In this document: positions 1 through 12,159 of the stretch, one piece after another
Layout: the number at the start of each line of letters is the position of its first letter
Numbering within the stretch: position 1 is the first letter of the stretch
Origin: Macrotrachela quadricornifera
Lineage: Eukaryota; Rotifera; Eurotatoria; Philodinida; Philodinidae
DNA: 64,000 bases
NCBI GenBank assembly: GCA_022393335.1
Contig: JAJEKB010021880.1
Span: 1,071,043 to 1,135,042 of the forward strand
Direction of reading: 5' to 3'
Translations under genes and position numbers: made by a program
The notes under the pieces: generated by a model
Told to the model about the DNA's origin: nothing
Databases searched by the model: none
What the model saw: the letters and a program-made list of their open reading frames with translations, nothing else

Positions 1-2083
1 AAGTAATTGTACTGTAGTACCTGTACTGGTACTGGTCCGATCACTGAACTGGTGCATGTCTAATATCAGGTATAGTTTTTATCTATCTTCGTCATTCATT
101 AAAATGAAGAAAGCTTTAAGAGCTCAATTGAATATTTTCGATAAAATATATATTCATAACATTATTTTCATTATTCAACATGAGATATAACCTTCGCTCG
201 ATTTCTTTCCTTTTAATTATTTTTTTATTGGGACTGATGTGAGGATACAAGATCATGAAATCATTCGACGGACATTTTTAGTTTCAACGAAAAAATTAAG
301 ATTTTAAGAAAGTGTTGAATTTTTATAGAAAATACTATAACAATAGTAAATACTTAGAGGTTTTTGTTATTTAAAATTGCTTTTAATGGATAATAAACAT
401 GATATTCAGAATCAGCGCATCAAAATCCACCAAAAACTCATTTTTTCAGTGTAAAATGTTTGCATCAAAGTTTTCCCTCTACTCCCCCTCAGCTTTTTTT
501 TTTAAAAAATTTAAGTACCTGTACCACTCTACGGAACCACCTTTTGATGGAAAATATTTCGCATATAATGAAAACTAAAGTTTTTGGTGTATTTCAACAA
601 GCTGATTCTGAATATGATATTTATTTTTCATGAAAATCAATTTTTGGCATCCAAAATCTTGAAAAACTACCTATTCTATTATATATTTTGCCTCATAAAC
701 TCTGTCTCTTTAGAAGTTCGAATTTCATTAATAAAGATTGACATATTGATGTCTGTCACATACTGAAAAATAAGTGTTAAAACGAGAATATTTTGCAATA
801 GGGAGTAGTCGCTGTTATAGTCATTGAATAAGATGATTTTAATTCTATTTTGTAGAAAACCTGCAGTTATATATATGGTAAAAATTTGGTTATTATTCAT
901 GCAACTATAGATGATATATAGACCTTGACACAATAACGGAGGAAATATCCGTTAATAATGATCCTTCTTCTAAAATATCGATTTTTTCGGTATACCGAGT
1001 TCATCGAGAAATAGGATATTACCGAAACCGCTTAACAATTTCTCAATAAATAAAAGAAACAACGATGTATCCGACGTTGAGTTATCTTTTTGATATATAT
1101 AAGACAAAAATGGCTCTGATTTCCAAATGAATTTTATTATTTGATGACTTGGGAACGAAAACTCTGACAATGTTAATGTGTTCATATAGGAAACGTGGAA
1201 AAATGTTGTTTTTAAAATTGCTATGAACAGATAGAAAGCTACCACTAATTGAAACGTCTAATTTGAGATGTATTCTACTGTGCACAATCAATTGAGAGGA
1301 AGAAAAGTATGAATTATTGTAACTCATGATTTTCACTTTCTCCGAATTGACAAATGGCAGTATAGATTCACATGGTTTGCCCAATCAGAACGCCATCTCT
1401 TTTTTACAAGTATAAATACATATGCACAATTCCTTGTTTTATTCCATAGTTTCTTTATTCCTTCATATATTCTTTCCTGTTGTTGTTTCAGTTGTGTGTC
1501 TTCTCTTCGAGAATACATGAATTATGTCAAACGATCACTTAACAGTTTTTTCTCCATTTTGAAACATATGACTATCTCATTCATAATCGTAAGAATTACA
1601 TAGTCTTATTGTAATTTCGAAGAATACAAACAACATTGATTTTATAAAAGCATATTTACATTGATAAATTAACAAAATTAATAATAAAGGATTTCATCGA
1701 AGATAATCAATATATATCATATAAACATGAAGAAAAAGAATACCTTTACACATAGTATTGATAACACAACGCAAACAATGGTATTACAAAAAATCAAAAA
1801 ACATAACATGTGCAAAATCTTTTGTGAAGAGTACAATATTAGATATAGTCATAAGATATTTCTTTTCAAGGAATAACTGTTAAATAAATAGAATATAATT
1901 TATAGATTTTACAAATAAAACAACAGTCATCAAGAGATAATGAGTTAAAGTATTGGAATGAACGATGAATTTCTAATAAAATCAGTTTTCATCGATTGAC
2001 TGTTCATGAGTAAATTTTAATTATTCTTAATTTATTTTTATTTAATATATATATTTTCTCATAAAAGATATTTTCAAAAACAT
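1..2083. other. Gene-free AT-rich stretch
   Basis: No reading frame here has coding character on either strand. The first 60 bases contain short reiterations of 'tactgg/gtacctgt', and a related 'gtacctgtaccac' recurs near 510-530, so a decayed repeat may be present. Overlapping minus-strand frames at 970-1520 are low-complexity and have no ATG-plus-splice structure I can support. Confidence 0.4.
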
Positions 2084-2379
2084 ATGCTTCCAAAACTTAT
2101 GTCACTAGATCAACAACAATGTGTATTATTTCCATCAAGTGGTAAAACATTAGATATAAAAACAGTATTAGATGCTAAACATCAAGGGTGTGGTTACTCA
2201 TATTATCCTATTTATTTTCATAAATTAAATTATATTATAGGTCTTCCTTATTATCTTGATGATGATGATATAAACTATCTATTCGGTAAACTATTGATAT
2301 AACAGAAGAATATAATACATCTAATGAAAAGAATTTACGACTTATGCAAGATCGTCTTCGTTTAATTGTACCAAAATAA
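2084..2379 (+). pseudogene. Fragment of an unrecognised gene, frameshifted
   Basis: An ATG frame at 2084 runs 72 codons to a stop at 2300-2302. A second frame (codon phase of 2293) continues the same coding style from about 2290 to a stop at 2377-2379, ending LRLIVPK. A single-base change near 2285-2295 would explain the switch, so I read this as one short coding remnant with a frameshift. The sequence is hydrophilic with a Tyr/Asp-rich middle (LDDDDINYLFGK). I do not recognise the family. It could also be the last exon of a gene whose upstream exons are lost. Confidence 0.35.
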
Positions 2380-3697
2380 AAACTTATTTTGAAGTTTAGT
2401 AATTGATTAAATAGAAATATAATTTATACTATAAAAAAATCTTTTGTACTGTATGAACCAAAAAAAAAATGAATTAATACATTTTAAAAAAAGTTAGATT
2501 TTTTTGATTTTTAAGAGAGTACACATGTTGTCATCGAGCAATCGAATAGAGATGTCAATTTTCCATATCAAAAAAGTCGGAGAAATTAAGATTTTAATCG
2601 ATTTTGAAAAATGGATCGATTATAACTGATCTGTTTATAGTGTAATTTATAATAATCGATTTTTTCACATCTTAAAATCAGATATAATTGACTTTCTTGG
2701 TAGAAATCAATTCTTAATGGATTTAGATCTAATATCTGATTATCTTAAATTTAGTCTTGAATCCTGATAGATTTCTATATGTTTTCAATACATAATATAT
2801 ATGGCATTGATTAATATAATTGAATTGGTGGATTCCATTTTTTATCATGCTACTTTCATAATGTATCAGGATGTGATGTGTCATAGGATTTCCTGGAAAA
2901 TTTATTTTAACAATAACTGTAGGAAAAGATACAATGGGCATATAATTTTCTGGTTTTTTTGAAACCGATTACCAATTTCCCGCAAATCGCGATATTATAC
3001 TAAACATTTTTTGTACATACGTAATTGCATTGCTAAAAGCAGTATGTTCACTACGAACAGAGGAGTGGCAACTTTCATTCGGATTCTTTATCGATCGGAT
3101 TGTATAACTGTCAGGTTAAATCCACGCATACGTTGTTTTTATTTTTACAGCTGTGTTTTCTCTTGATTAAGAATGATATTTTGAAAAGAGCATTCAAAGA
3201 TAAAAAAAATTTATGAATAGGTCTATTGATATATTATTAATGAATTTAATTGGATACACTAAAGTTTTTTCGAGACTTCTCAAACAAACATTAAACAGCT
3301 ATAAACGAGAGTAATTTATGATTATTTTAAATTAGAAGGGGAAGTATCCCTCTGTGGTGTAATGGTTATATCATATCTGACTGTAAAGAACACTAATAAG
3401 CAGATATCAGATGATTCAGAACGGAGGAAACTATTTTTTGTTTGTTATTGAGTAATATATACCTTTTTTTCTTATTAATGTTCTTGACTATGATTCATAT
3501 GCACGTTTTACTTGGTTAATAGGAAGAAAAGACAATATTTCTCTCTTATATGTTTAGTCATTCTCCTATAATCGAGTATTCGTAAGATTTCACCATATTG
3601 TGTGTTATTGCGAATATTTCGTCATACAAAGAAATCTTTCGCAATCAACGTTCTTTTAAATAGATCCTTTTTACTATTCTGTAGAAAGTTGAGAACC
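2380..3697. other. Intergenic, no gene seen
   Basis: AT-rich DNA with no convincing frame. It contains a tRNA-like patch at 3347-3429 (A-box-like TGGTGTAATGG at 3355-3365 and an imperfect stem around GTA), but no T-arm or B box, so it is not called as a tRNA. The end of the stretch should hold the promoter of the phosphatase gene that starts at 3698. Confidence 0.4.
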
Positions 3698-4359
3698 ATG
3701 GCAAATAACACAACTTGGATAGGAGCATTGACGCTGAATACATTACAGAATGATATGAAAGCCACCGATGACGAATTAACCTATTTGCAAGATTTAATTA
3801 GTCTACGATCGAAAAAACGAAACAAACAATTACCAAAAGATGCAGGTTTTAGTAGTCCTTCAGTAGTCATCGACGATTTTCTGTATCATGGCGACTTAAA
3901 ACATGCAATGAATGAAAAATTACTAAGTGATTTAAATATTCGACATATTATTAACGTAAGCGATTGTCAATTAGATCAAGATATTCATGATCATTTTAAT
4001 GTTCTATGGATCGATTTGGATGATGATTTCAGCGCTGATATTTCTCAGCATTTCGATAGCACCAATGAATTTTTGCAATCGTGTAAGGCAAAAGGTGATA
4101 AGGTATTAGTACACTGTCAGATGGGTATTTCTCGTTCGTCTTCGATCGTTCTTGCATATTTACTAAAGTAATATTTTTTATTTGCTTGTTCGAAACCATT
4201 CTTATTCTATGATTTAGGTACCATCATGATTCTTTGTCGAAAGCTTATGATTATTTGGTTGAACGTCGTCGTTTTGCTGCACCTAATCATAGTTTTTTCT
4301 TACAATTAATTCGATATGAGCGCAAATTACGTGAGAAAACAGAAATAAATAAAGAATAA
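3698..4359 (+). CDS. Dual-specificity protein phosphatase, two exons
   Basis: This encodes a small cytosolic dual-specificity phosphatase (DSP) of about 203 residues. Exon 1 is 3698-4167; a 50-nt GT-AG intron (4168-4217) joins AA|G in frame; exon 2 is 4218-4359. The signature loop HCQMGISRSSS places the nucleophile at about Cys140 and the phosphate-binding Arg at about 146. The upstream IDLDDDFSADI carries the likely general-acid Asp, and exon 2 supplies the usual AYDYLVERR helix and the closing helices. The start is set by ATG 3698 in a strong context (accATGg); the frame is open further upstream but contains no ATG. The N-terminal 50 residues are charged and probably regulatory. Substrates cannot be inferred from sequence. 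All catalytic elements are present, so it is probably active. Confidence 0.9.
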
Positions 4360-4981
4360 ACTATTTTGAGGATGAACATTATCTAATAAAAATTTGTTCA
4401 TTGACTAACCAATCGTAGTTTATTTATACGAGAAAAACACGATGCTTTAAAAAAATGATAGTTGCTTCAATTGATACTGTATTTTTTGATGACTAAAATC
4501 AGAGGTTATTTCATGAGGGATACAATCGCGTATGAATTTTATTTTTGTTTTATGATGATGATGATAATACTGAATTGTTGTTTTAAAAATTTCTGCTATT
4601 AAGTCATTGATTTGATCAATTTTATTATTACATTCAACCAAATTATGAATTCTTCCTTTCATATAGACAATCGAGGAAGACCTATCATTGATTTTTTCAC
4701 TAAATATTAATAAATACTGATTATAAATATTTATCAAGTCGAGACTAATCTCTAATGTATTCTTTACACATATAGACATTTAACAGTGCAAGAGGGATTA
4801 TTACAGGGTTGCCAGATCGAAATCTTAGAAATCAGGATTCTATTGCTGAAATTCAGAAAGTCATTTTTAAGCTTTTTGACGCTTAAGCGAATTTTTCTGT
4901 AGATATATTTCATCAATGTTAAAATAAATGTATCAATTATAACACCATTAGGAAACATCATTTTCGAGAAGAGACTGTTAA
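4360..4981. other. Intergenic; doubtful minus-strand frame
   Basis: A 110-codon minus-strand frame (4447-4779, ATG at 4779) reads as a hydrophilic Ile/Lys-rich peptide with an HHHH run. It matches no family I know and has no supporting neighbour, so I do not call it a gene. Otherwise the stretch holds nothing I recognise. Confidence 0.3.
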
Positions 4982-4983
4982 TA

Positions 4984-5652
4984 CTTAGAGCCTACCAAAA
5001 GTAGTGGCAGCGGTACTTTTTTTGTTTACAGAAAGCTCGAAATAATTTCTATGGAATTCTGATAAAAACTATTTTTGTTAGTTGTTTCAGATCAGAACGT
5101 GTGGAGCATTTTGTATCCCATTTTATCATCGTTTAATACTTTGTATTAAAAAAAAAACAAAATATACCGTAAGATGCAGCGTGAAAAGCTATACAACTTA
5201 CAAAGAACAGCTATAAAAAGGTGACATAGACAATAACGAATACAGCTCTTAGCAAAAAAAAGATCCTGTTTCGGTAACGTCGAAATATAGCCACTCAGAT
5301 TTTCCCTCATTTTGAAAACAAAAATATGCAACTATAAAATAAGTAGTCCTCTAGAAATTGTAGAGTTTTTCACGCTGCTTCTTCTAGTATATTTTAATCT
5401 TTTAAAATAGCTTGTTAATTAACGACAAAATCATAAAATGGGATACAAAATGCTCCACAAGTTCTGATCTCAAACAACTAACAAATTAGTTTTTATCAAA
5501 ATTCCATTATTATGGTATTAGATGAGTAGTGATCAAGTAGCATAGAAAAATAGAGTAAAAGACGCTCTATCTTTTTATAAAAGAAGAAAATTAATTCGAG
5601 CTTTCTGTAAGCAAAAAAAATGATGCTGCCACTACTTTTGGTATGCCCTAAG
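4984..5652. mobile_element. Palindromic TA-flanked MITE, copy A
   Basis: This 669-bp non-coding element is flanked by TA on both sides (4982-4983 and 5653-5654). Its terminal inverted repeats open with CTTAG and continue with (T/C)ACCAAAAGTAGTGGCAGC, then TTACAGAAAGCTCGAA. Large parts of the two arms are inverted copies of each other; for example 'gatgcagcgtgaaaagc' near 5173 mirrors 'tttttcacgctgc' near 5369. TA duplication plus such ends points to a non-autonomous Tc1/mariner-superfamily element. Copy B lies at 9541-11369. Confidence 0.75.
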
Positions 5653-7106
5653 TATATATGGAAAATTGTAATGGACAAGAAATTTTAAAAAAATATTACG
5701 ATTCGAAAAAAATCGGACAGTCGGCAAAACTTAGAAAAGCCTGAAAATTCAGACTAATTCGGACAATCTAGCAACCCCAGCATCATCTCACAAGGACTAT
5801 CTACAGAATATAGAAACCGTCATACATTCAATATTAATTCTATTTGCTTTCTCTTCCATTTATCCACAAATTATCAATTTTCCACTACTTTTCAGTTATA
5901 TAGACATAAATATGTAAAAGTAACATTCACTGACTATAGTTATCGTTTATTGAATTACTTATACACGGATAGTATCTACTAAATCTACCTGATGACGTCC
6001 AGCCAAGACAGAAACAACTGTTGTCATAGGATGCCTATGTTTCTGCTCACCCTCACATCCTCAAGATTGTTGCAAAACATAGCTTCATTGATGAATACTT
6101 CCACTACTAAGGATTGAAGGATGAAGTATTCAATGAGCCACGTGCATTGATAGATTGTTTGCATTTTCAATACAATTGATCAGTTTCATGGCTTTTTTTG
6201 CACACGAATCAGAAGTTGAGATATGTTGACTTGTCTACCAAACGTCCCTCAATACAGCAAAAATTAAATGACGTTCTTCAACTGCAATTGCGTTGTAAGA
6301 TATATGAATATCTTTGTAATAGAATAAACGATAATGTCATAAAAACAGAATCATTATCAATATATTAGCGGTGATGCTGCATCATGCAGACAGCAGAGTT
6401 CTAAACATAACTTTCAAGAAATTCGAAAAATGATTTCATTCATGATAGTCAGAAGTGTTTGAAAACCTAACCAAATCCATGTCTGATAACCACCTTGCAA
6501 ATGATTAGATAATAAAAAAAACTTTCAAAATACGATTTTTTGGGATGAACTAAAATGTAAACATGAAAAATTAATCAAATTCTCCAAATATGTTATATGC
6601 TATGAGATTATTATAAAAATCAATTAATAAGGTGAATAGCAATCGAAAGTCACTCGTTTTTCACCTCACCTTTTCAGCTTATATCTTAATAAGTATTGCC
6701 CGGAGTATTGTTCTATTGCTTCTTGATTATTATTGAAAAAAAAATGAATTGAAAAGAAAGCCTTATTAGCATTAGTCTAGATTCTTTCAATACAAGAAAA
6801 CGGAAAAAAACTATACAATTTTTGTTGAATTTTTTCTTTTCTAAATCAATGTATGTAGAATAACTATGCTGAACTCGAAACCAATGTATCCTCAATTAAG
6901 TATTTGGTCAACTAAACATGAACATCAATCTCAACATGGACATACGTTGGACAAAAAAATTCAAAATAAAAGTGGATCGGAAAGGATTCATTCTTTCAAT
7001 AATGTCATCAATAGAGATTTTACCAATAATGAAAAGCAAGGATCTTTACAATTATAGAGTTAAATAATAAATATGCTAATTCTTTATTTTTAGATCTCGC
7101 CTATCA
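5653..7106. other. Intergenic, probable 5' region of the NHL gene
   Basis: There is no supported gene. An ATG frame at 6866-7057 (63 codons, hydrophilic) lies directly upstream of the membrane-anchor exon of the NHL gene and could be its first exon, but no donor in the correct phase precedes its stop, so I leave it out of the CDS. A hammerhead-like arrangement at 5991-6036 is discussed in the findings. Confidence 0.35.
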
Positions 7107-8824
7107 ATGACATCCTTTCGTTATCCTTCACCAAACTCAATATGCCTTGTATTTTTTTTCTTAGGTCTTCTTGTTGGTGGTTTAGGTTTATCCATAGTTA
7201 CTGCATTCTGGTTAACATCAACTAGTAAAACAACAACAACAACAACACTCACATCTACAGAAACAACGACAAGTAAATAAAACATTTCGATCTATCGTGT
7301 TTTCATTGTCTAAAATGTTTGTATCTGAAGTAAAATTGAATGGTAAGTCTTTTTCCTATCATTTCTTATAAACATGAACACACTGATTCCGATCCTACTG
7401 CAATCGAAAATAAGCAAATGATATTCAAAAATTTGTCCAATGAATTTATTTCAAATCTCACAGTGCTGGAAGATGATCTTCACAAAAAATTGATTTATCC
7501 TTATTGTAACCCGTTTTAGCGTGACTGATGAGCATTTAACCAATTTTAAAGTTCTTAATGAGATGAGCAAACGAATGATATAAACGTATCAAGAAATCGT
7601 TTGGAAAATATCATTTAAAGATTGATCAAACAATCGCATTGAGGAAATAATGTAAAAAAAATTTCAAACAAGAACTAAGAGATCAGATAGAAAACATAAG
7701 CAAGAGAATAAAAGTTATATATTCAGACAGATATATCTACCTTGATTTTAACTGAGTCTAATTATATATCGTTTACTTTTTAAAAAATTCATTTGCAGCT
7801 ACTATGCTAAGTATTCAATGGAATACGGCTGCCGTCACTGTAGCTGGTAATAGTACGGGCGTTGCGGGTGCAGGTGCCAGCCAACTTAGTGGCCCAATTA
7901 GTCTTGCAATTGATTCATCCAAAACACTTTATATTGCTGATCGAAGCAACCACAGAGTGCAAAAATGGTTGATGGGAGCATCAAGTGGTACGACGGTAGC
8001 TGGATCGTCAAGCGGAAATTCAGGTTCTACAACGAGTTATTTGTATAGCCCTCGTGATGTAGAGTTAGATTCAAGCGGCAACCTCTATATTTGTGACGGT
8101 CAAAATCATCGAATTGTACTTTGGACTGTGGGTGCATCATCGGGCACGATAGTTGCAGGAAACGGTAAAGTTCTTGATCGTTTTTTATCGAAATTTTTCC
8201 ATCATTCGGTAAATAAAATGTTAGTTGAATGAATATTTTTTAGGCACATCAGGCTCGGCGAATAATCAGCTATACGGTCCATATGGTATCGTACATAACT
8301 GGAATACAGGTATACTCTATGTGGCAGATACCCTCAATAACCGTATCATGAGCTATGCATCAGGAGCTTCTAATGGCACCATGGCCATTGGTGGATCAGG
8401 ATTGAGTAATACACAGTTACTTTTTCCAACGGGTCTTTACTTTGATTCATCATCAAATAGTCTTTATATTGCCAATTCTAATGCCCATAATGTTGTTCGT
8501 TGGATAGTGGGTGCTACCAGTTGGACACTTGTTGCTGGTAGCACAAGTGGATCGTCTGGTGCCACAGCAACACTATTATACTATCCAAGAGATGTAATAC
8601 TCGATTCAATGAGTAACATTTATGTAGCTGACGCAAATAATCACCGCATCCAATTTTTCATGGCTGGACAATCGAATGGCACAACCATTGCCGGTGTTGC
8701 AGGCACATCAGGCAACACTTCTACTGTACTTAACACTCCTATTTCCATAGTTATTGATTCTCAATATAACTTATATGTTGCTGATATTAATAATAATCGA
8801 GTACAACGATTTGATCATTATTAA
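7107..8824 (+). CDS. Membrane-anchored NHL-repeat protein
   Basis: Three exons (7107-7272, 7799-8164, 8244-8824) join in phase to give about 370 residues. Residues about 12-36 form one hydrophobic segment (CLVFFFLGLLVGGLGL...), consistent with a type II signal anchor. A Thr-rich stalk follows (TSTSKTTTTTT...), then NHL repeats with the usual pattern of VAG(N/S) loop, LxxPxGI/DV, D(S)xxxLYIAD, NHRIQKW. At least five repeats form what should be an extracellular beta-propeller. Splice junctions are A|CT and G|GC. The first ATG in the anchor exon is used here, but an acceptor at 7092-7093 means an upstream exon may add residues. NHL propellers bind partners rather than catalyse; the ligand is unknown. 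The gene appears intact. Confidence 0.8.
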
Positions 8825-9540
8825 AGAACATATCATCTCCTAATCGTTAGACAGTATCATTATTTTACCGCATATATCATTCATTAGCTGTGAATTATGA
8901 TTTACTAACAATAGTTGGAGTCTTTTTCATTTACAGAAACTCTAACAACTAATATGGCACCTTAATTTTCTCTGAACATTCAAAGATGTGACACAATAAA
9001 AATTCAGGGCGAAGTAGCCCGGTCGGGTACTTTTTGCCGGATTCCAATGAAATCCGCTTTTTTCGTTGATATTCGCTGATCGAATTCGTTGAGTTCCGAT
9101 CCGACTTAGGATCTGTTTGTTTCCGATGTGATTCGGCGTAGTCTAATGTCAAGAAAGGGTTAGCATTCTGGAGAAGAAATAATATTTGATGGTTGGATTT
9201 GAAACTCATCCCACTGCGATTTATTGAGCAAAATCGAATTGAATTATTCCAAGAGCCAACTCACGGGATTGGAACCTACCGAGCGGGTTGAAAATTCGAT
9301 GTTACAAGATGATCGGATGCTGGTGTTTCCATTCCGATATGTTTCGGTAACATACACGAATTTTCGGTGGCATTTGTCGACTGGATCCACTAAATTATGA
9401 TCGGATTCATATAATCGAAACCGGCCAGATCCGATCATAGAATCTGCCTGTATCCGATCTAGTCTAAGTCTTTCTGGTTATTGGCAATTATCAGGATTTG
9501 CCAGGTTAAATGACGCTTGATTTCACAGCAAAACTTTATA
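8825..9540. other. Intergenic repeat-like patch
   Basis: About 8990-9470 has different base composition from its surroundings (more CG, repeated 'tccgat', 'ccgatc', 'gattcgg' motifs) and no intact frame. It looks like a decayed repeat of unknown class. It directly precedes MITE copy B. Confidence 0.35.
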
Positions 9541-10032
9541 CTTAGGAGTATCCAAAAGTAGTGAAAATGGTACCTTTTTTGCTTACAGAAAGCTCGAACA
9601 AATTTTCTTTTTTTATGAAAAAGATAGAGCGTCGTTTGCTCTATTTTTCTATGCTATTTGATCACTATTCATCTAATATTATAGTAATAAAGTTTTGATC
9701 AACAGTGTTTTTGTTGACACCTAACTGGTTATTTTATATCATAACGCGTGAAGCATTTTGTATTTCATTCTATCATCGTTTAATACGTTGTATTAAGAAA
9801 TCAAAATACACTACAAGATGCAGCTTGAAAAGCTCTACAATTTCCAAAGAACAACTATAAGAAGATGACATAGGAAAAAACGAATACGGCTTTTACCAAA
9901 AAAAGATCCTATTTTCACAACGTTGACACTTTTCCGCTCAGAGTTTTCTTGGTTCTGAAAACAAAACAGTGCAATTATAAAATAAGTCATCCTTTATAAA
10001 TTGTGCAGCTTTTCATCCTGTATCTTGTGGTA

Positions 10033-11099
10033 TTAGGTTGGCAACGAAGTTCTTGCGTTTTTTTTGAAAATGTTCTAGAACATTTGAGAAAGTTCTAGAA
10101 GCTCCCATACTAAGGGTATATATAGGGAGTGTAAATGTCTTTCGAATGATAATAAAGTCATCGATATGGACGCCAATTATGAACTGAAAATGGATCTTTC
10201 TGGTAGAGAGATTCGAATACTTTTACTTCATGATTTCCGTCTGGGTCATAAAGCAACGGAAGCAGCCAACAACATATGCGGCACGATGGGCGAGGATGTG
10301 GATCTCTTAAATGAGCTTATTGAACAAAATCCTCGACTGACTTCACGATGTTTAGCAGAGCAGCTTGGGTGCTCTCATACTGCGGTAGAAAAACATCTGA
10401 ACGAATTAGGCAAAACATGGAGATATGGCGTTTGGATACCCCATGAATTATCACCACAACTATCAATGGCTCCGAAATCTTATTACCGGCGATGAGGAGT
10501 GGATGCTATATATTAACTACACGCACAGATGCCAGTGGCTAAGTCCTGGTCAAACAGGCGTAGCAACGCCCAAGGCTGATCTACACTGCAAGAAGGTGAT
10601 GCTAAGCGTTTGGTGGGGTGTGAATGGGATTATCCATTGAGAAATTCTTCCAAATGGTTTCACCATCACTGCTGATATCTACTGTCAACAATTGGACTGG
10701 GTTGCCGAAAAACTCAAGGGGAAGCAGGATCGAATTTATTATTTACATGATAACGCCAGACCCCATGTTGCAAAGTTGACCTGCAAAAATTTATTGAAGC
10801 TCAGATGGATTACCATTCCTCATCCATCTCATTCTCCTGACTTGGCTCCAACGGACTACCATTTGTTTCGTTCTCTTTCTCATCATTTGCGTGAGAAAAA
10901 ATTTGACGACGAGAACCACGTGAAAATTGATATCGCCAATTTCTTTCGTCAAAAATCCCAGGACTTCTACGAACGCGGGATCCTATCTCTCTCAGAGCGT
11001 TGGCGACAAGTGGTAGATAGTAGTGGTGCATATATAACTGAAAGCTAGTTGTATTGTTGAAGTTAAAAAATAAAAATAAAAGTTTTGTTGCTAACCTAA
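10033..11099 (+). mobile_element. Mariner transposon, inactivated
   Basis: The ends are imperfect TIRs: TTAGGTTGGCAACGAAG at 10033 and the complement of TTAGGTTAGCAACAAAAC ending at 11099. The target TA is duplicated at 10031-10032 and 11100-11101. The element is 1067 bp, shorter than the usual 1.3 kb, in keeping with internal deletion in the transposase. It is nested in MITE copy B, so it is the younger insertion. Confidence 0.9.
10166..11048 (+). pseudogene. Mariner transposase (DD34D), broken
   Basis: The frame opens MDANYELKMD and contains the helix-turn-helix region, but conserved sequence is missing after ICGTMGED. The catalytic triad can be read as TGDEEW, HDNARPH and SPDLAPTDYHLF, the last Asp of DD34D spacing. 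Reading is interrupted by a frame change near 10450-10490 and a TGA near 10638, after VNGIIH, before the frame continues to SSGAYITES and a stop at 11046-11048. The three catalytic acidic residues survive, but the protein cannot be produced whole. It acted on the TIRs that bound it. Confidence 0.9.
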
Positions 11100-11379
11100 T
11101 ATATTTTGATTTTTTAATACAACGTATTAAACGATGATAGAATGAAATACAAAATGCTTCACGCGTTATGATATAAAATAACCAGTTAGGTGTCAATAAA
11201 AACAGTGTTGATCAAAATTTTATTACTATGATATTAGATGAATAGTGATCAAATAGCAAAGAGAAATAGAGCAAACGACACTCTATCTTTTTCATAAAAA
11301 AAGAAAATTTATTCGAGCTTTCTGTAAGCAAAAAAGGTACCACTTTCACTATTTTTGGATACCCCTAAGTAGAAGGCGT

Positions 11380-12072
11380 TCCCCGCGTTCGTTTCTATCT
11401 TCACGGATTTCCAATTTGTATTATCACAACCAATTTTAGCATTCTAATCTCCTGTCAAGATAAGTATATCCTTTTTACCTGTCTTTGTTAACACTTCAAT
11501 ATCTTCTTCTGAGGATGAAGAGGTTGGTGCATATACGTGTATTACCGAAATTTTGAATGGTGCTGCATCGAATCGTGCCGAAATTATTCGTGAGCTGATT
11601 GGATTGTATCCTATTAATGCCTTTTTAGCTTGCGCGCTTAGTAAGAACCCCACACCCCTCTCTTAACCAGATGAAATCTCCATTCGGTGTCTCACCTTTT
11701 CCTGTCCATCGCACTTCGAAAATTTCGATTATGTCGTATCTGAAATGTTTCATTTCGTTTCTAAGTAGTTCTAGCTCGCCAGCAGCCCATAGTGTCTGTA
11801 CATTCCATGTTCCTATTGTCAGAGTATTTTTGGCAAGTTTTAGTTTTTGCGTGTTTTTTGTCGTACATGAATTTTTTCCAGTCGCCAGTTTTCTCGACTT
11901 TGCCCTGGTCACTCGACAGAGGACGCGGACCTTGTTTTCCCGGGCGCCGTCCAGACCGGTATGGTTTCGTGTTGAAGTCGTTCATGGTTGGTTTCTGGAG
12001 TCTTGTTCTTTTTATAGACGGCGGTCTCTGTGGTGGAGTTAATATCATATATAAGAGACTGAAATTTATCAT
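11380..12072 (-). pseudogene. RTE-like non-LTR retrotransposon, endonuclease fragment
   Basis: Minus-strand frames encode the N-terminal apurinic-type endonuclease of a non-LTR retrotransposon. TLTIGTWNVQTL is the opening beta strand with the catalytic Asn. DIIEIFEVRWTG, where the catalytic Glu would be expected, and ISVIHVYAPTS follow. The domain is split between overlapping frames at about 11625-11653 (GCGVL/GFLLSAQ), a frameshift. Upstream minus-strand sequence to about 12072 reads as basic N-terminal residues. There is no reverse transcriptase: the fragment stops where MITE copy B begins at 11371, so it is truncated there. Clade assignment (RTE / craniofacial-development-protein-2-like) is by motif memory only. 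Confidence 0.75.
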
Positions 12073-12159
12073 TTATTTTTAAAAGTAAAGTAGGTTTCTT
12101 AACAATAAGTTGGTTAGGATTATATAGGGTCCTTAAAAATTTTTTTCGCTTTTCTTCAC

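Larger units (their letters stand above)
9541..11369. mobile_element. Palindromic TA-flanked MITE, copy B, split by a mariner
   Basis: This is the same family as the element at 4984-5652. TIRs begin CTTAGG and include ATCCAAAAGTAGTG then CTTACAGAAAGCTCGAA; TA flanks at 9539-9540 and 11370-11371. Without the inserted mariner (10033-11099 plus one TA) the element is about 760 bp. The two halves are inverted copies: 'aatacgttgtattaagaaatc' at about 9780 is mirrored after the mariner at about 11110. Confidence 0.8.

Noticed and set aside
970..1518. Overlapping minus-strand frames of 61-100 codons
   Set aside because: Mutually overlapping in different frames, no shared coding style, no family match.
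3347..3429. tRNA-Tyr-like patch with an intron
   Set aside because: There is an A-box-like TGGTGTAATGG and a stem around GTA, but no T-arm, no B box and poor acceptor pairing; at most a decayed tRNA-derived piece.
4447..4779. 110-codon minus-strand frame
   Set aside because: Low-complexity Ile/Lys-rich peptide, no recognisable domain, no splice or promoter context.
6866..7057. Possible first exon of the NHL gene
   Set aside because: Its stop precedes any donor in the phase required by the acceptor at 7093; the candidate weak donors (GTTGGA at 6946, GTCAAC at 6907) are not convincing.
11671..12082. Plus-strand frames of about 100-120 codons
   Set aside because: They lie opposite the RTE-like endonuclease and have no domain of their own.
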